A stretch of 64,000 nucleotides of DNA from Rhodanobacteraceae bacterium. Lineage in GTDB: Bacteria > Pseudomonadota > Gammaproteobacteria > Xanthomonadales > Rhodanobacteraceae. Positions 48,426 through 58,138 of this stretch are shown piece by piece; position 1 is the stretch's first letter; every line of letters begins with the position of its first letter. Position numbers and translations under genes: made by a program. The notes under the pieces were generated by a model. It was given only the letters and a program-made list of their open reading frames with translations. It made no database searches and had not been told where the DNA came from. The stretch spans positions 1 through 64,000 of the forward strand of contig SCQS01000034.1 in assembly GCA_004299705.1 (NCBI GenBank). The letters are read 5' to 3'.

Positions 48426-51400
48426 ATGGACACGCCGCGCCTCGGATTCTCCGGACGCATCGCCCGCGCGTTCCAGAATCATCCGCTGACGCCAATCCTG
48501 GCCGTGGCGGCGTTGCTGCTTGGGCTGACCGCGCTGATGATCACGCCGCGCGAGGAAGAGCCGCAGATCGACGTGACCATGGCCAACGTGATGGTGCCGT
48601 TTCCGGGTGCCGACGTGCGTGATGTCGAGAACCTCGTGGCATCTCCCCTCGAGCAGCAGCTTGCCGGTATCCAGGGCATCAAGCACGTCTATTCGGTGAG
48701 CCGCCCGGGCCTGGCGCTGCTGACCGTGCAGTTCAAGGTTGGCGTGCCGCGCCAGACGGCATTGGTACGACTGTACAACAAGGTGTTCCAGAACCGTGCA
48801 CTGTGGCCGCCCAATCTGGGCGTTGGCCAACCGTTGATCCAGGCCAAGGGCATCGACGACGTCCCGGTCATGACCCTGTCGCTGTGGAGCGACCGCGCGG
48901 GCACGACACCGGTCGAGCTCGCCGAAGTCGCGCACACACTGGAAACCTACCTGAAGCGCGTCCCCGGCACCCGTGACGTGTACACGATCGGGGCACCCGA
49001 TCGTGCGGTGGTGGTCGACCTCGACCCTGCCAGGCTGGCCGTATACGGCCTGTCGCTTGCCGACCTCACGCGCTCGCTGCGCGCGGCGAACATCGTCACG
49101 CAGGCGGGCGAGCGTGTGGCGGGTGATCGCGTGGTGCCGGTCACTGCGGGCACCTTTCTCACGGGCGCCGACGAGATTTCGCAACTGGTGATCGGACTCA
49201 AGGACGGCCAGCCGGTGTTCCTGTCCGATGTTGCACAGGTTCACGCCGGTGCCGACCTGCCGAGCAGCTATGTCTGGTTCGGCACGCCTCCCGGCAAGGC
49301 CGGCCCCAGGACTGGCGAGACCCCGTCGGTGACGATGGCGATCACCAAGCGCACCGGCACCAACGCCGAGAACATCACCCAGGCCGTCCGGCAACGTGTC
49401 CGCCAACTCGAAGGCGTGGTGATCCCGGCCGGCATCCACGCGGTGGTCACCCGTGACTACGGCCAATCGTCCACGGCCAAAGCCGACCACCTGATCCACG
49501 AGCTGATCTTCGCCACTTTCTCGGTGATGCTGCTGGTGTTGCTGACGCTCGGTTGGCGCGAGGCCATCGTGGTGGGCACGGCGGTGATCATCACCCTGAT
49601 GTTGACCCTGTTCGCGTCGTGGGCCATGGGTTTCACCATCAACCGCGTCTCGCTGTTCGCGCTGATTTTTTCGATCGGCATCCTGGTCGACGACGCGGTC
49701 GTGATCGTCGAGAACATCCATCGCCACATTGCCCTGGGCGGACGCAACCTGCGTGAGGTAATCCCGGCTGCGGTGTCGGAAGTCGGCGGCCCCACGATCC
49801 TGGCGACGTTCACCGTCATCGCCGCGCTGCTGCCGATGGCTTTCGTGTCGGGGCTGATGGGCCCGTACATGCGGCCGATTCCGGTCAACGCATCGGCGGG
49901 CATGCTGTTGTCGCTGGCGGTGGCGCTGGTGGTGACGCCGTGGCTGGCGCTGAAACTGTTGCGCGGACATGCGGCGCAAACGGTGCACGAAGACGCGCCG
50001 CGCTCGCCGCGCTCGCTGCGATTCTTTCGCCGCCTGATGCTGCCATTCGTGACCGGCGCGCGCGCGGCCCGTCGGCGACGCATGTTGTTTGGCGCCATGA
50101 TCGTGCTGGTGCTGGCCGCCGCGGGCCTGGTGGTCGTCAAGGCCGTCATCCTGAAGATGCTGCCGTTCGACAACAAGTCGCAATTCACGGTGGTGGTCGA
50201 CATGCCGGTGGGCAGTACGCTGCAGACCACCAATCAGGCCTTGCAGCAGATGGCGCACGCACTGGATGGCGTGCCCGAAGTGCTGAACTACCAAGGCTAC
50301 GCGGGCACCGCTGCACCAATCACCTTCAACGGGCTGGTACGCCAGTATTACCTGCGAGAAGGCCCCATCGATGGCGAGCTGCAAGTCAACCTGGTGCCCA
50401 AGGACGATCGCAAACGCCAAAGCCACCAGATCGCGCAGGCGGTGCGCCCCAAGCTGGCTGCGATTGGCGCGCGTTACGGCGCTTCCGTGAAAGTGGTGGA
50501 AGTGCCAGCCGGTCCGCCGGTTCTGGCCCCCATCGTGGCCGAGATCTACGGGCCCAACTATGCCACGCTGCACAAGCTCGCCCTGGGCGTCGAGCGGGAT
50601 TTTCGTTCCGACCGTGACCTCGTCGACATCGGCACCAGCGTCGAGGCCGACTCTCCGCGTGAGATCGTGGTGGTGGATCGCGCACGTGCCGCGCGTTTGG
50701 GACTCAACCAAACCGAGATCGCGACGGCGCTGCACACGGCGCTGTCGGGCGATGACGCGACGTATGTGATGGATGGCCGCGCGCGTTACGCCATTCCGGT
50801 GCGCTTGCACTTGCCGGCTGGTGACCAGGCATCGCTTGCGCAACTCCTGGCTTTGCGCGTGCGCACCAGCGGCGGTGTGCTGGTGCCGCTGTCGGCCGTG
50901 GTGACGGTCGAGAAGGCCAACTGGGAAAAAGCCATCTTCCACAAGGATCTGCTGCCCTACACCTATGTCACCGCGGATGACGCCGGCCGCGTGGACAGCC
51001 CGTTGTATGGCATGTTCGCGATGGTTTCCAGGCTTGGCCACGGTGCTGTCGATGGCCACAAGCTGACGCAGAACTTCATCCATCAGCCGATCGACCCGGT
51101 GGGCTATTCGGTGAAATGGAGCGGCGAGTGGACGATCACCTACGAAACGTTCCGCGACATGGGCATTGCCTATCTCGCCGGGTTGGCGCTGATCTACCTG
51201 TTGGTGGTTGCCCACTTCAAGCGATACATGGTGCCGTTGATCATCATGGCGCCGATTCCGTTGACCGTAATCGGCGTGATGCCGGGTCATGCGCTGGTCG
51301 GCGCACAATTCACGGCGACCTCGATGATCGGGATGATTGCGCTGGCCGGCATCATGGTACGCAACTCGATCCTCCTGATCGACTTCATCGACCTCGCACT

Positions 51401-51653
51401 GGCGTCCGGCAAGCCATTGCGTGATGCGGTCATCGAGGCCGCGGCCGTGCGCGCCAAGCCGATTGTGTTGACCGCGATCGCCCTGATGATCGGTGGCTCC
51501 TTCATCCTCAGCGACCCGATCTTCCAGGGTCTTGCGGTGTCGCTGATCTTCGGCGTTCTTATCTCCACGGTGCTCACCTTGCTGGTGGTCCCGCTTCTGT
51601 ATTACGCGTGGCTGTCACGCGGCTCCCGAACCAATGCACAGGTTGCACCTTGA
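48426..51653 (+). CDS. RND family efflux transporter permease
   Basis: A 1075-residue inner-membrane pump. It has 12 membrane helices, two large periplasmic loops, and the proton-relay aspartates of helix 4 in IFSIGILVDDAVVIVENIHR. The N-terminal segment ITPREEEPQIDVTMANVMVP with FPGADVRDVENLVASPLEQQ is typical of the HAE-1-like branch. ATG 48426 is preferred over TTG 48420. It is the last gene of the operon controlled from 46633. The exported compound is unknown; a link to sulfide or organic oxidants would follow only if the repressor is BigR-like. Confidence 0.92.
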   Translation: MDTPRLGFSGRIARAFQNHPLTPILAVAALLLGLTALMITPREEEPQIDVTMANVMVPFPGADVRDVENLVASPLEQQLAGIQGIKHVYSVSRPGLALLTVQFKVGVPRQTALVRLYNKVFQNRALWPPNLGVGQPLIQAKGIDDVPVMTLSLWSDRAGTTPVELAEVAHTLETYLKRVPGTRDVYTIGAPDRAVVVDLDPARLAVYGLSLADLTRSLRAANIVTQAGERVAGDRVVPVTAGTFLTGADEISQLVIGLKDGQPVFLSDVAQVHAGADLPSSYVWFGTPPGKAGPRTGETPSVTMAITKRTGTNAENITQAVRQRVRQLEGVVIPAGIHAVVTRDYGQSSTAKADHLIHELIFATFSVMLLVLLTLGWREAIVVGTAVIITLMLTLFASWAMGFTINRVSLFALIFSIGILVDDAVVIVENIHRHIALGGRNLREVIPAAVSEVGGPTILATFTVIAALLPMAFVSGLMGPYMRPIPVNASAGMLLSLAVALVVTPWLALKLLRGHAAQTVHEDAPRSPRSLRFFRRLMLPFVTGARAARRRRMLFGAMIVLVLAAAGLVVVKAVILKMLPFDNKSQFTVVVDMPVGSTLQTTNQALQQMAHALDGVPEVLNYQGYAGTAAPITFNGLVRQYYLREGPIDGELQVNLVPKDDRKRQSHQIAQAVRPKLAAIGARYGASVKVVEVPAGPPVLAPIVAEIYGPNYATLHKLALGVERDFRSDRDLVDIGTSVEADSPREIVVVDRARAARLGLNQTEIATALHTALSGDDATYVMDGRARYAIPVRLHLPAGDQASLAQLLALRVRTSGGVLVPLSAVVTVEKANWEKAIFHKDLLPYTYVTADDAGRVDSPLYGMFAMVSRLGHGAVDGHKLTQNFIHQPIDPVGYSVKWSGEWTITYETFRDMGIAYLAGLALIYLLVVAHFKRYMVPLIIMAPIPLTVIGVMPGHALVGAQFTATSMIGMIALAGIMVRNSILLIDFIDLALASGKPLRDAVIEAAAVRAKPIVLTAIALMIGGSFILSDPIFQGLAVSLIFGVLISTVLTLLVVPLLYYAWLSRGSRTNAQVAP

Positions 51654-51846
51654 GCGATACACACGGAACGGAAGTCGGTTGGCCTGAATCACGCAGTTTA
51701 CGACGGTGCCTTGGTACTCCGATCGGGTTGCCCCAAAGCGGCCTGTCGTGGACTGCAGCAATGGGGCGGCGCCAGCGGTCGGCACACAACGCCGTGCACA
51801 GCGCGCGGCGTGAATGCAATGACGGGCCGAGACGGCACGTGACGCG

Positions 51847-53340
51847 TCAGCGTTTGTCGAACAGCGCGCGCACGTCCTTCACGAACAGTGCGTCGCTGGA
51901 CGCACGCGCGTAGAACATGTGGCCGCCCGGGTATTCCTTGACCTGCACGCGGGTCGGATCGCCCATCGCCGGCATCTGGTCGACGGCGAGCACCGACACC
52001 ATGAACGGGCAGGACAGGTCATCCCAGCCGTGCGCGATCAGCACGCGGAAGTCCGGATCGTTGGCCACCGCTTCGCGCAGTTGCTTCACCGAGCCCTGTT
52101 CCGCGTCATCGTCGTTGTGCCACAAATTGTTGACCTTGTAATTGAGGGTCTGGTACTGCGCGTCGTCCTTCCAGCCGACGGTTTGTGTCACGAAGTTCAC
52201 CATCGCGGTGGTGGTTGGCGCGATGATGCCGTTCAGGATCGGGTCGCCCGATTGCTGGTGCGGCGCGTACGGGAACGGATCCCAGGCGGTGAAGTTGGAG
52301 TCGTAGCGGCTGCCGAGCTTGCCTTCCGAGCGGTACACCTCGCGCAGGTAGGCCTGCGTTTCCAGCCGGCCGCCGGAGTTCTTGACGAAGGTCGGGTCGA
52401 GGCCGGTGAGTTCGGTGACCTTCTTGATCATCGCGGCGTACGCGGCAGGGTCGCTGCGGCCCTTCATCAACGTTTCGGCGTAGGTGCCGCGCGTGTACGC
52501 GATGATCGGCGCCATGTTCGCGGCGCTGAGCTTGCCTTCGCGCTCCAGATGCGCGGCGACGATCGAGGGCAGGGTGGTCATCCAGGCCATCGGGGATACC
52601 AGGTCGTCGCTCCACGCCAGCGGATCGAGGTAGGGCGACAGCAGCACCATGCCGTTCATCGCGACGCCGAGCCGCGTCTGCAGGTAATAGGTGATGCGCG
52701 GGCCGCGGAAGCCGCCGTAGCTTTCGCCGGTGATGTACTTCGGCGATTCCATCCGGCCGTTCCTGACCAGCCAGTCGTAGACGATCTGCGACAGGTAATG
52801 GATGTCGGCATCGGTGGAATAGAAATCCTTGGTCGATTGCTTGTCGTCCACCAGCGAGCGGCTGTAGCCGGTGCCGACCGGATCGATGAACACGAGGTCG
52901 GTGAAGGGCAGCCAGGTGCTGGGGTTGTCGTGCAGGCGCGCGGGTGCCGAGGGCGAGTCGCCGTTGACGCCGAAGCTCACGATCTTCGGGCCGATCGCGC
53001 CGAAGTTGAGGAACACCGACGAGGCGCCCGGACCGCCGTTGAACGCGAAAGTCACCGGGCGATTCTTGCCGGGCACGGTGTACGCGGTGTAGACCACCTG
53101 CGCGATCAGCTTGCCCTTGTCGTCGCGCACCGGCAGCCAACCGACGCTGGCGGTGTATTTCAGCGTGTGGCCGTCGACCACCGTGGATTGCGAGACGTGC
53201 GCGGCCTTGGGCAGCGGCGGCAGCTCGAACGCGGGGGCATTGGCGACGTGCTTGCTGGCGCCATCGGCGTGGGCGGCTGGTGTGATGGCGCACGCGAACA
53301 GGACGGCGGCGAATGCCGTCGTGAGAATCGGCTTGAACAT
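51847..53340 (-). CDS. Secreted S10 family serine carboxypeptidase-like protein
   Basis: A 497-residue protein with a signal peptide (MFKPILTTAFAAVLFACAIT, cleavage near AHADG) and the S10 alpha/beta hydrolase fold. The oxyanion loop NGGPGASSVF, the nucleophile serine in GESYGG (in YITGESYGGFRGPR), and the acid and histidine in HGWDDLSCPF and YPGGHMFYAR are all present. It is expected to remove C-terminal residues from peptides in the periplasm or outside. It is the last of three consecutive minus-strand genes for secreted proteins. Confidence 0.9.
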   Translation of the reverse strand: MFKPILTTAFAAVLFACAITPAAHADGASKHVANAPAFELPPLPKAAHVSQSTVVDGHTLKYTASVGWLPVRDDKGKLIAQVVYTAYTVPGKNRPVTFAFNGGPGASSVFLNFGAIGPKIVSFGVNGDSPSAPARLHDNPSTWLPFTDLVFIDPVGTGYSRSLVDDKQSTKDFYSTDADIHYLSQIVYDWLVRNGRMESPKYITGESYGGFRGPRITYYLQTRLGVAMNGMVLLSPYLDPLAWSDDLVSPMAWMTTLPSIVAAHLEREGKLSAANMAPIIAYTRGTYAETLMKGRSDPAAYAAMIKKVTELTGLDPTFVKNSGGRLETQAYLREVYRSEGKLGSRYDSNFTAWDPFPYAPHQQSGDPILNGIIAPTTTAMVNFVTQTVGWKDDAQYQTLNYKVNNLWHNDDDAEQGSVKQLREAVANDPDFRVLIAHGWDDLSCPFMVSVLAVDQMPAMGDPTRVQVKEYPGGHMFYARASSDALFVKDVRALFDKR

Positions 53341-53447
53341 TGCGGGCTTCCCCAGGAAAAGTCGGCAAGCTTAGCGAAGCCTGTCATCGCGCGACCGTGC
53401 TGAAAGGCACGGTCACGCGGCCGGGGAAACTTGTCGCGATGCGTCGC

Positions 53448-54305
53448 TCAGTGACCGCTGCTGCTTCCGGCAGCTGCGGAAGCCGCGGCGGCGGCGGTAC
53501 CGCCCGCCGCAGGCTGTGCGGCCGTACCCGCGTACTGTCCGATCTGCAAGGCGTACTTCACCTGTCGGCCGGCAGGCAGCGCAGTCGGGGCGGCATAAAC
53601 GCTGACCGTGTAATTGCCGGCCGCCGGCACTGTCGTCGACCACTTGCTGGTCGGCGTCTTGCCCGAATCCACCAGCACGTTGCCGGAAGCCTGGTCCTTC
53701 ACCGTGAAGTGTACGTCGGGATTCTGGGTGATCAGGTTCACCGCCAGGGTCTTGCCCGCCGCCATCGCGACGGTGAAATCGTGCGAGGGTGCCTGCGGGT
53801 CCACGCTGCCGGTCATCTGCGCCCAGGGGTTGTTGTCTTGGAAAGTCACCGCGGTCGTCGCGGGTTGCAGGTCGTTCTTTCCGTATTGCCCGATCTGCAG
53901 CGCGTACTTGGGTTTTTCGTCGCGCTGCATCGCTTCGGGTTGCACGTACACGCGGATCGAGTAGGTGGTCGGCTCGGTGGTCTGGGTCGACCACGTGGTG
54001 GCGCCAGTCTGGAGGGTATCCACCAGTTGTTTGTCGTGGGTTTCGTCCTTGACCTTGAAGAACACGTTCGGGTCGCGCGTCACCAGGTTGACCTGGAACG
54101 TCTTGTCGGCGGGGATCGCGACGCTGTAATCGTGGTAATAGTCGTAACGGGAAACGGTGTTGACTTCCTGCGCCCAGTGGCTGTTCGGCTGGAACGTCAC
54201 CGTGACCGGCGTGTCGGCCAGCGCGGGCAGCGCCAGCGCCGCGCACAGGGCGATGCCGGTGGCGGCTGCAAGGGAACGAATGGAACGAATGCGTGACACG
54301 GACAT
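53448..54305 (-). CDS. Secreted protein with two tandem beta-domains
   Basis: A 285-residue protein: a signal peptide (MSVSRIRSIRSLAAATGIAL, cleavage near ALADT), two copies of a domain of about 105 residues, and an Ala/Gly/Ser-rich tail. The copies share VTFQPNSHWAQ / VTFQDNNPWAQ, FQVNLVTRDPNVFFKVKD / LAVNLITQNPDVHFTVKD, TTWSTQTTEPTTYSIRVYV / SKWSTTVPAAGNYTVSVYA and KYALQIGQYG / KYALQIGQYA. The strand pattern resembles bacterial pre-peptidase C-terminal domains. No catalytic domain is present; a binding role is likely. It lies between an S10 peptidase and a PNGase A-like gene. Confidence 0.75.
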   Translation of the reverse strand: MSVSRIRSIRSLAAATGIALCAALALPALADTPVTVTFQPNSHWAQEVNTVSRYDYYHDYSVAIPADKTFQVNLVTRDPNVFFKVKDETHDKQLVDTLQTGATTWSTQTTEPTTYSIRVYVQPEAMQRDEKPKYALQIGQYGKNDLQPATTAVTFQDNNPWAQMTGSVDPQAPSHDFTVAMAAGKTLAVNLITQNPDVHFTVKDQASGNVLVDSGKTPTSKWSTTVPAAGNYTVSVYAAPTALPAGRQVKYALQIGQYAGTAAQPAAGGTAAAAASAAAGSSSGH

Positions 54306-54462
54306 GGGTGAAACCTCGCGCTGATGGTGTGAAGCGCCCCCTGCTCAACGGGCGCGGTAGACGGTGCCGCAACGGTACGGACGTCCGTGCAGCATACACT
54401 TTTCGTCGCGTGGATTTGCAGCGAGTGCGGCCACCGCCCGCTGGCGGTGGCCGCATGTCAGG

Positions 54463-56217
54463 TCAGTGACTACGACCGTGCGCCTTGCAGGCCGCGCCGT
54501 CCGTCACGCCGGTCACCGCGCCGGCGGCCGATGTCACGGTGCGGCTGTAGCACGAACCGTGCGAGTCGGTGAACTTGTAACTCTGGTCTGATTGCTGGCC
54601 GGTCGGGCCGGTGAAGTTGCCGCTGGCATCGAAGTTGAGCGTATCGGCTGCACTGTCCGATTGGCTGCGACTGGAGGCGTAATGACCGCCCGGGCCGCCT
54701 TCGCTGTGTTGCCGCGAATAGTTCTGGGCAACCGTGGTGGCCTGGGTTTCGCTGCCGTCGCTGGCGACCTGCACGTCGATGTCCATCGTCAGCGGGAACG
54801 ACCAGCTCACGGTACTGTTTGCCGGGCCGTTGTCGAACGGGCGCCCGAAGGAGCGTTCGAGCGCGCTGCTGGTCTGGGTGATGTTCTGCACGAACGCCGT
54901 GGCGCTGTTGGTCACCTGCTGGCTGTTGCTGAAGCGGACGTCCTGCACCACGTTGGACGGCACGCGGCCCTGGGGCGTATCCAGATAACCACGCGTCACC
55001 AGGCTGTGCCGCGAAGTAACGTTGAAGGTGTAGTGGATGCCGTCGGGGTTGGCGACGTTTTGTTGCACCGGATGCACGCCGGTGTCGGCATCCTGGGTCA
55101 ATGCGCCGGTCAGCTGCGTGGCGCCGTGATCCTGATACAGCAGCAGCGTGGCGGCGGTGTCGAAACGCTGACTGTTGTTCTGGAAAGTCGGATCACCCGT
55201 AACGACGCTGATGCTGATCGTGTGCGGCTGGCCGTTGTCCAGCAGGCCTGCGAAGGGCGTGATGTCGACACGATACGGTTCGAAGTTCAGGGTCTGCACG
55301 CCGGGAATCGGTCGCCACAGGTAGGGATCGACTCCACCGGTGAAGACCCAGCCGGAGATGGGCACGATGCCGGCGGGCTTGCCGTCGATCGCGACTTCGG
55401 CTTCGCGGAACGCGCCGCCGCCGCAGTCGTTCAACTGCACGTCATACGGTTCCGGGAAACAGGAATACCAGAACTCGTCGCCTGATTGCGGCTCGGCGGT
55501 GACCGCGAGGTAGGCGCGGTCGATGTTGGTGGGCAGCGTTAGCGTTGCTGTCATCGGCGCCTGATCGGTGTAGATCGACACCGTGTTGCCGGCAGGGTCG
55601 TTGCCCAGCGAGAGCACCTGGTCGGGCACGCGCGGCGCCGGGTATTCGGGGGTCGCCGGATAGAAATCCAGCTCTGCGCTGCCGGTGATCGAACCGTTGT
55701 AGGTGCTGTTGTGGATGTTGTACACCACCGCGTTGCCGGGGTGCGCGCCCATCAACAGCGAGGACAGGTCGGTGACGTCGCGCTCGACATGCCAACCGGG
55801 ATTGCGCGACGACGAGGGTTCCTGGGTGGTACCGAAGTACATGTTCACGCCGCCGATCCACACGCTGGCGGTACGGTCGAATTGGCGCCCCGTGGTGACG
55901 TTGAAATCGGCCTTGAACACGACTTTGGCCCAGGGGCCGTTGCAGCCGGCGGGCGGCGTGTAACTGAAGGGGTGGGCGGAGTAATCATCGAAAGTACCGG
56001 TGGTCGAGCCGGCCGTGTACAGCTTCACGACGCAAGGGGTTTCATCCGGAACCGGCACCAGCGGGTCGGCCACCGCCACGCCGGTTTCGCCGATGGCGAT
56101 CGGCGGCCCGACGATGGATTGCGGGGCAATGGCGGCGACGGCACTCATGGCCGTGAGCAGACCGGCGGTTGCCAGCACGATGAGGCGCGGAGAACGAACA
56201 AACGGCGGGGCTTGCAT
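54463..56217 (-). CDS. PNGase A-like peptide-N4-asparagine amidase, secreted
   Basis: A 584-residue exported protein (signal MQAPPFVRSPRLIVLATAGL, cleavage near VAAIAP). The PNGase A fold is suggested by KVVFKADFNVTTGRQFDRTA, SVWIGGVNMYFGTTQEPS, the EFWYSCFPEPYDVQLNDC segment and FREAEVAIDGKPAG, then FTGGVDPYLWRPI. Plant-type PNGase A releases N-glycans, including fucosylated ones, from glycopeptides; bacterial homologues are rare and little studied. ATG 56217 with GGAG upstream is used. It probably feeds glycopeptide degradation with the S10 peptidase downstream. Confidence 0.78.
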   Translation of the reverse strand: MQAPPFVRSPRLIVLATAGLLTAMSAVAAIAPQSIVGPPIAIGETGVAVADPLVPVPDETPCVVKLYTAGSTTGTFDDYSAHPFSYTPPAGCNGPWAKVVFKADFNVTTGRQFDRTASVWIGGVNMYFGTTQEPSSSRNPGWHVERDVTDLSSLLMGAHPGNAVVYNIHNSTYNGSITGSAELDFYPATPEYPAPRVPDQVLSLGNDPAGNTVSIYTDQAPMTATLTLPTNIDRAYLAVTAEPQSGDEFWYSCFPEPYDVQLNDCGGGAFREAEVAIDGKPAGIVPISGWVFTGGVDPYLWRPIPGVQTLNFEPYRVDITPFAGLLDNGQPHTISISVVTGDPTFQNNSQRFDTAATLLLYQDHGATQLTGALTQDADTGVHPVQQNVANPDGIHYTFNVTSRHSLVTRGYLDTPQGRVPSNVVQDVRFSNSQQVTNSATAFVQNITQTSSALERSFGRPFDNGPANSTVSWSFPLTMDIDVQVASDGSETQATTVAQNYSRQHSEGGPGGHYASSRSQSDSAADTLNFDASGNFTGPTGQQSDQSYKFTDSHGSCYSRTVTSAAGAVTGVTDGAACKAHGRSH

Positions 56218-56414
56218 GACGAGTCTCCTTGGAGCTGCGTGATCCCCCTGCAAAGTTCGGCAGCCTAGCACCAAACATGGCCCGGTGTTACATCCATGCA
56301 TTCGGGATTTACATATACAATCGGCGGGCGTTCCAGGCTGGCTCCCGCGACGCGTCCTTGCGCAAACTCCGGTGCGATCCTGCACAATCGACGTTTTGAG
56401 CAAGGAATCAGCGC

Positions 56415-57029
56415 ATGCTGTTGACGATCGCCATCATCGCCATCACCTGCATCGTTTCGTGGATCGCGTTCAAGGACGGCAAACTGATGCAGCGCTTGCT
56501 GCTGTGGCCGCCGGCGGTCGAGAAGAAGCACGAATACTGGCGGCTGCTGAGCTACGGGCTGGTGCACGCGGATTTCCAGCACCTGTTGTTCAACATGGTC
56601 ACGCTGTTCTTCTTCGGGCGCGCGATGGAAGGGCTGTACGCGCGTTACCTCGGCCCGTTCGGCTTCCTGTGGTTCTATCTTGGCGCCTTGCTGGTGTCGA
56701 TACTGCCGACCTACATCAAGAATCGCCACAACCCGAACTACCGCAGTCTCGGCGCGTCCGGCGCGGTGTCGGCGGTACTGTTCGCCTTCATCCTGCTGTC
56801 GCCGTGGTCGATGATCCTGGTGTTCGTGATCCCGGTGCCGGCGATCCTGTACGCGGTGGTGTTCCTTGGCTATTCGATTTACGCGGACCAACGCGGCGGC
56901 GGTTACATCAACCACAGCGCGCATTCCTGGGGTGCGGCCTACGGCATCCTGTTCACGGTCATCATGGAACCGCGCATCACGCTGATCTTCATGCAGCAAC
57001 TCCTGCATCCGTCGTTCCTCGGCGGATAA
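56415..57029 (+). CDS. Rhomboid family intramembrane serine protease
   Basis: A 204-residue protein with six hydrophobic segments. The rhomboid signature includes HADFQHLLFNMVTLFFFGRA, the catalytic serine in GASGAVSA and a histidine in HSAHSWGAAYG near the C-terminus. The WR motif appears as EYWRLLSYGLVH. It cleaves transmembrane segments of substrates in the inner membrane; the targets are unknown, though PEP-CTERM-type tails have been proposed for some rhomboids. ATG 56415. It precedes lipA on the same strand by 74 bp. Confidence 0.88.
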   Translation: MLLTIAIIAITCIVSWIAFKDGKLMQRLLLWPPAVEKKHEYWRLLSYGLVHADFQHLLFNMVTLFFFGRAMEGLYARYLGPFGFLWFYLGALLVSILPTYIKNRHNPNYRSLGASGAVSAVLFAFILLSPWSMILVFVIPVPAILYAVVFLGYSIYADQRGGGYINHSAHSWGAAYGILFTVIMEPRITLIFMQQLLHPSFLGG

Positions 57030-57103
57030 CCCGTTGACGGATGTCAGCGATGGGCTGGCCTCGAACGGTACAATGGAAGGGACGAATCATTGACCCGAAC
57101 CCC

Positions 57104-58138
57104 ATGAGCGATCCCATCGACAACGTCCGCCCGCTGTCGGGCAGCAAGTTCACAAGCCCGCAGGGCACGCGGGCGGTCAAGGACGGCATCCGGCCGAGCG
57201 CGTTGAGCCGCGTGCCGGATGCGGCGCGCAAGCCGCCGTGGTTGCGCGTGAAATTGCCGGCAGGCGCGAAGTACGAGGAAATCCGCGACATCGTGCGCAC
57301 GCACAAGCTGTCCACGGTGTGCGCGGAATCCAAATGCCCGAACATCGCCGAGTGCTGGGGACGCGGCACGGCCACCTTGATGCTGATGGGATCGGTGTGC
57401 ACGCGCGCCTGCAAGTTCTGTTCGGTGTCCACCGGCAACCCGCAGGGCTGGCTGGATCCCATGGAACCCGCCAACGTCGCCGACGCGGTGGCGCTGATGG
57501 GCCTGAAATACGTGGTGCTGACCTCGGTCGATCGCGATGACCTGCCCGATGGCGGCGCTGGCCATTACGCCGCCTGCATCCGCGCGATCCACGGGCGCAC
57601 ACCCGAAACCGCGGTCGAAGCCCTGACCCCGGATTTCGCAGGGCGCCACCAACACGTCGCCACGGTGCTGGATGCGGGCCTTGCCACCTACGCGCAAAAC
57701 GTCGAGACGGTCGAACGCCTGACCCATCCGGTGCGCGACGCGCGCGCGGGCTACCGGCAGACGCTGGACATCCTGAAGTTCGCCAAGGGTTACGCGCCCA
57801 GTACCGTCACCAAGACCAGCATGATGCTGGGGTTGGGTGAAACCGACGACGAAATCGAACGCGCGCTTGCGGACATCCGCGCCGCCGACGTCGACGTGGT
57901 CACGATGGGCCAGTACATGCGGCCGACCCAGAACCATTTGCCGGTGGAACGTTTCGTCACGCCCGAACAGTTCCAGGAGTACCGCGAAGTCGCGCTGGGC
58001 ATGGGTTTCCTGGAAGTGGTGTCGGGGCCGCTGGTGCGTTCCAGTTACCGCGCGGAGCGGGTACTGGAGCACAACAACGTCGGCCTCGATCCGGCCGTCG
58101 TCGAAGGCATCCGCGAGACGGCCGGGCTGCGGTGCTGA
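57104..58138 (+). CDS. lipA: Lipoyl synthase
   Basis: A 344-residue radical SAM enzyme inserting two sulfurs into octanoyl groups of lipoyl domains. Both [4Fe-4S] clusters are visible: the auxiliary [12 protein letters not shown] (Cys73, 78, 84) and the radical [11 protein letters not shown] (Cys99, 103, 106). RSSYRAERV carries the conserved RSSY ligand serine near the C-terminus. LipB is usually adjacent in related bacteria but is not seen here. The downstream membrane protein overlaps its last 7 nt. Confidence 0.96.
   Translation: MSDPIDNVRPLSGSKFTSPQGTRAVKDGIRPSALSRVPDAARKPPWLRVKLPAGAKYEEIRDIVRTHKLSTVCAESKCPNIAECWGRGTATLMLMGSVCTRACKFCSVSTGNPQGWLDPMEPANVADAVALMGLKYVVLTSVDRDDLPDGGAGHYAACIRAIHGRTPETAVEALTPDFAGRHQHVATVLDAGLATYAQNVETVERLTHPVRDARAGYRQTLDILKFAKGYAPSTVTKTSMMLGLGETDDEIERALADIRAADVDVVTMGQYMRPTQNHLPVERFVTPEQFQEYREVALGMGFLEVVSGPLVRSSYRAERVLEHNNVGLDPAVVEGIRETAGLRC

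Noticed and set aside
48309-51308. Very long antisense open frame opposite the RND permease (about 999 codons)
   Set aside because: It is a codon-bias shadow in G+C-rich DNA: no recognisable domain, and the plus strand carries a clear RND pump.
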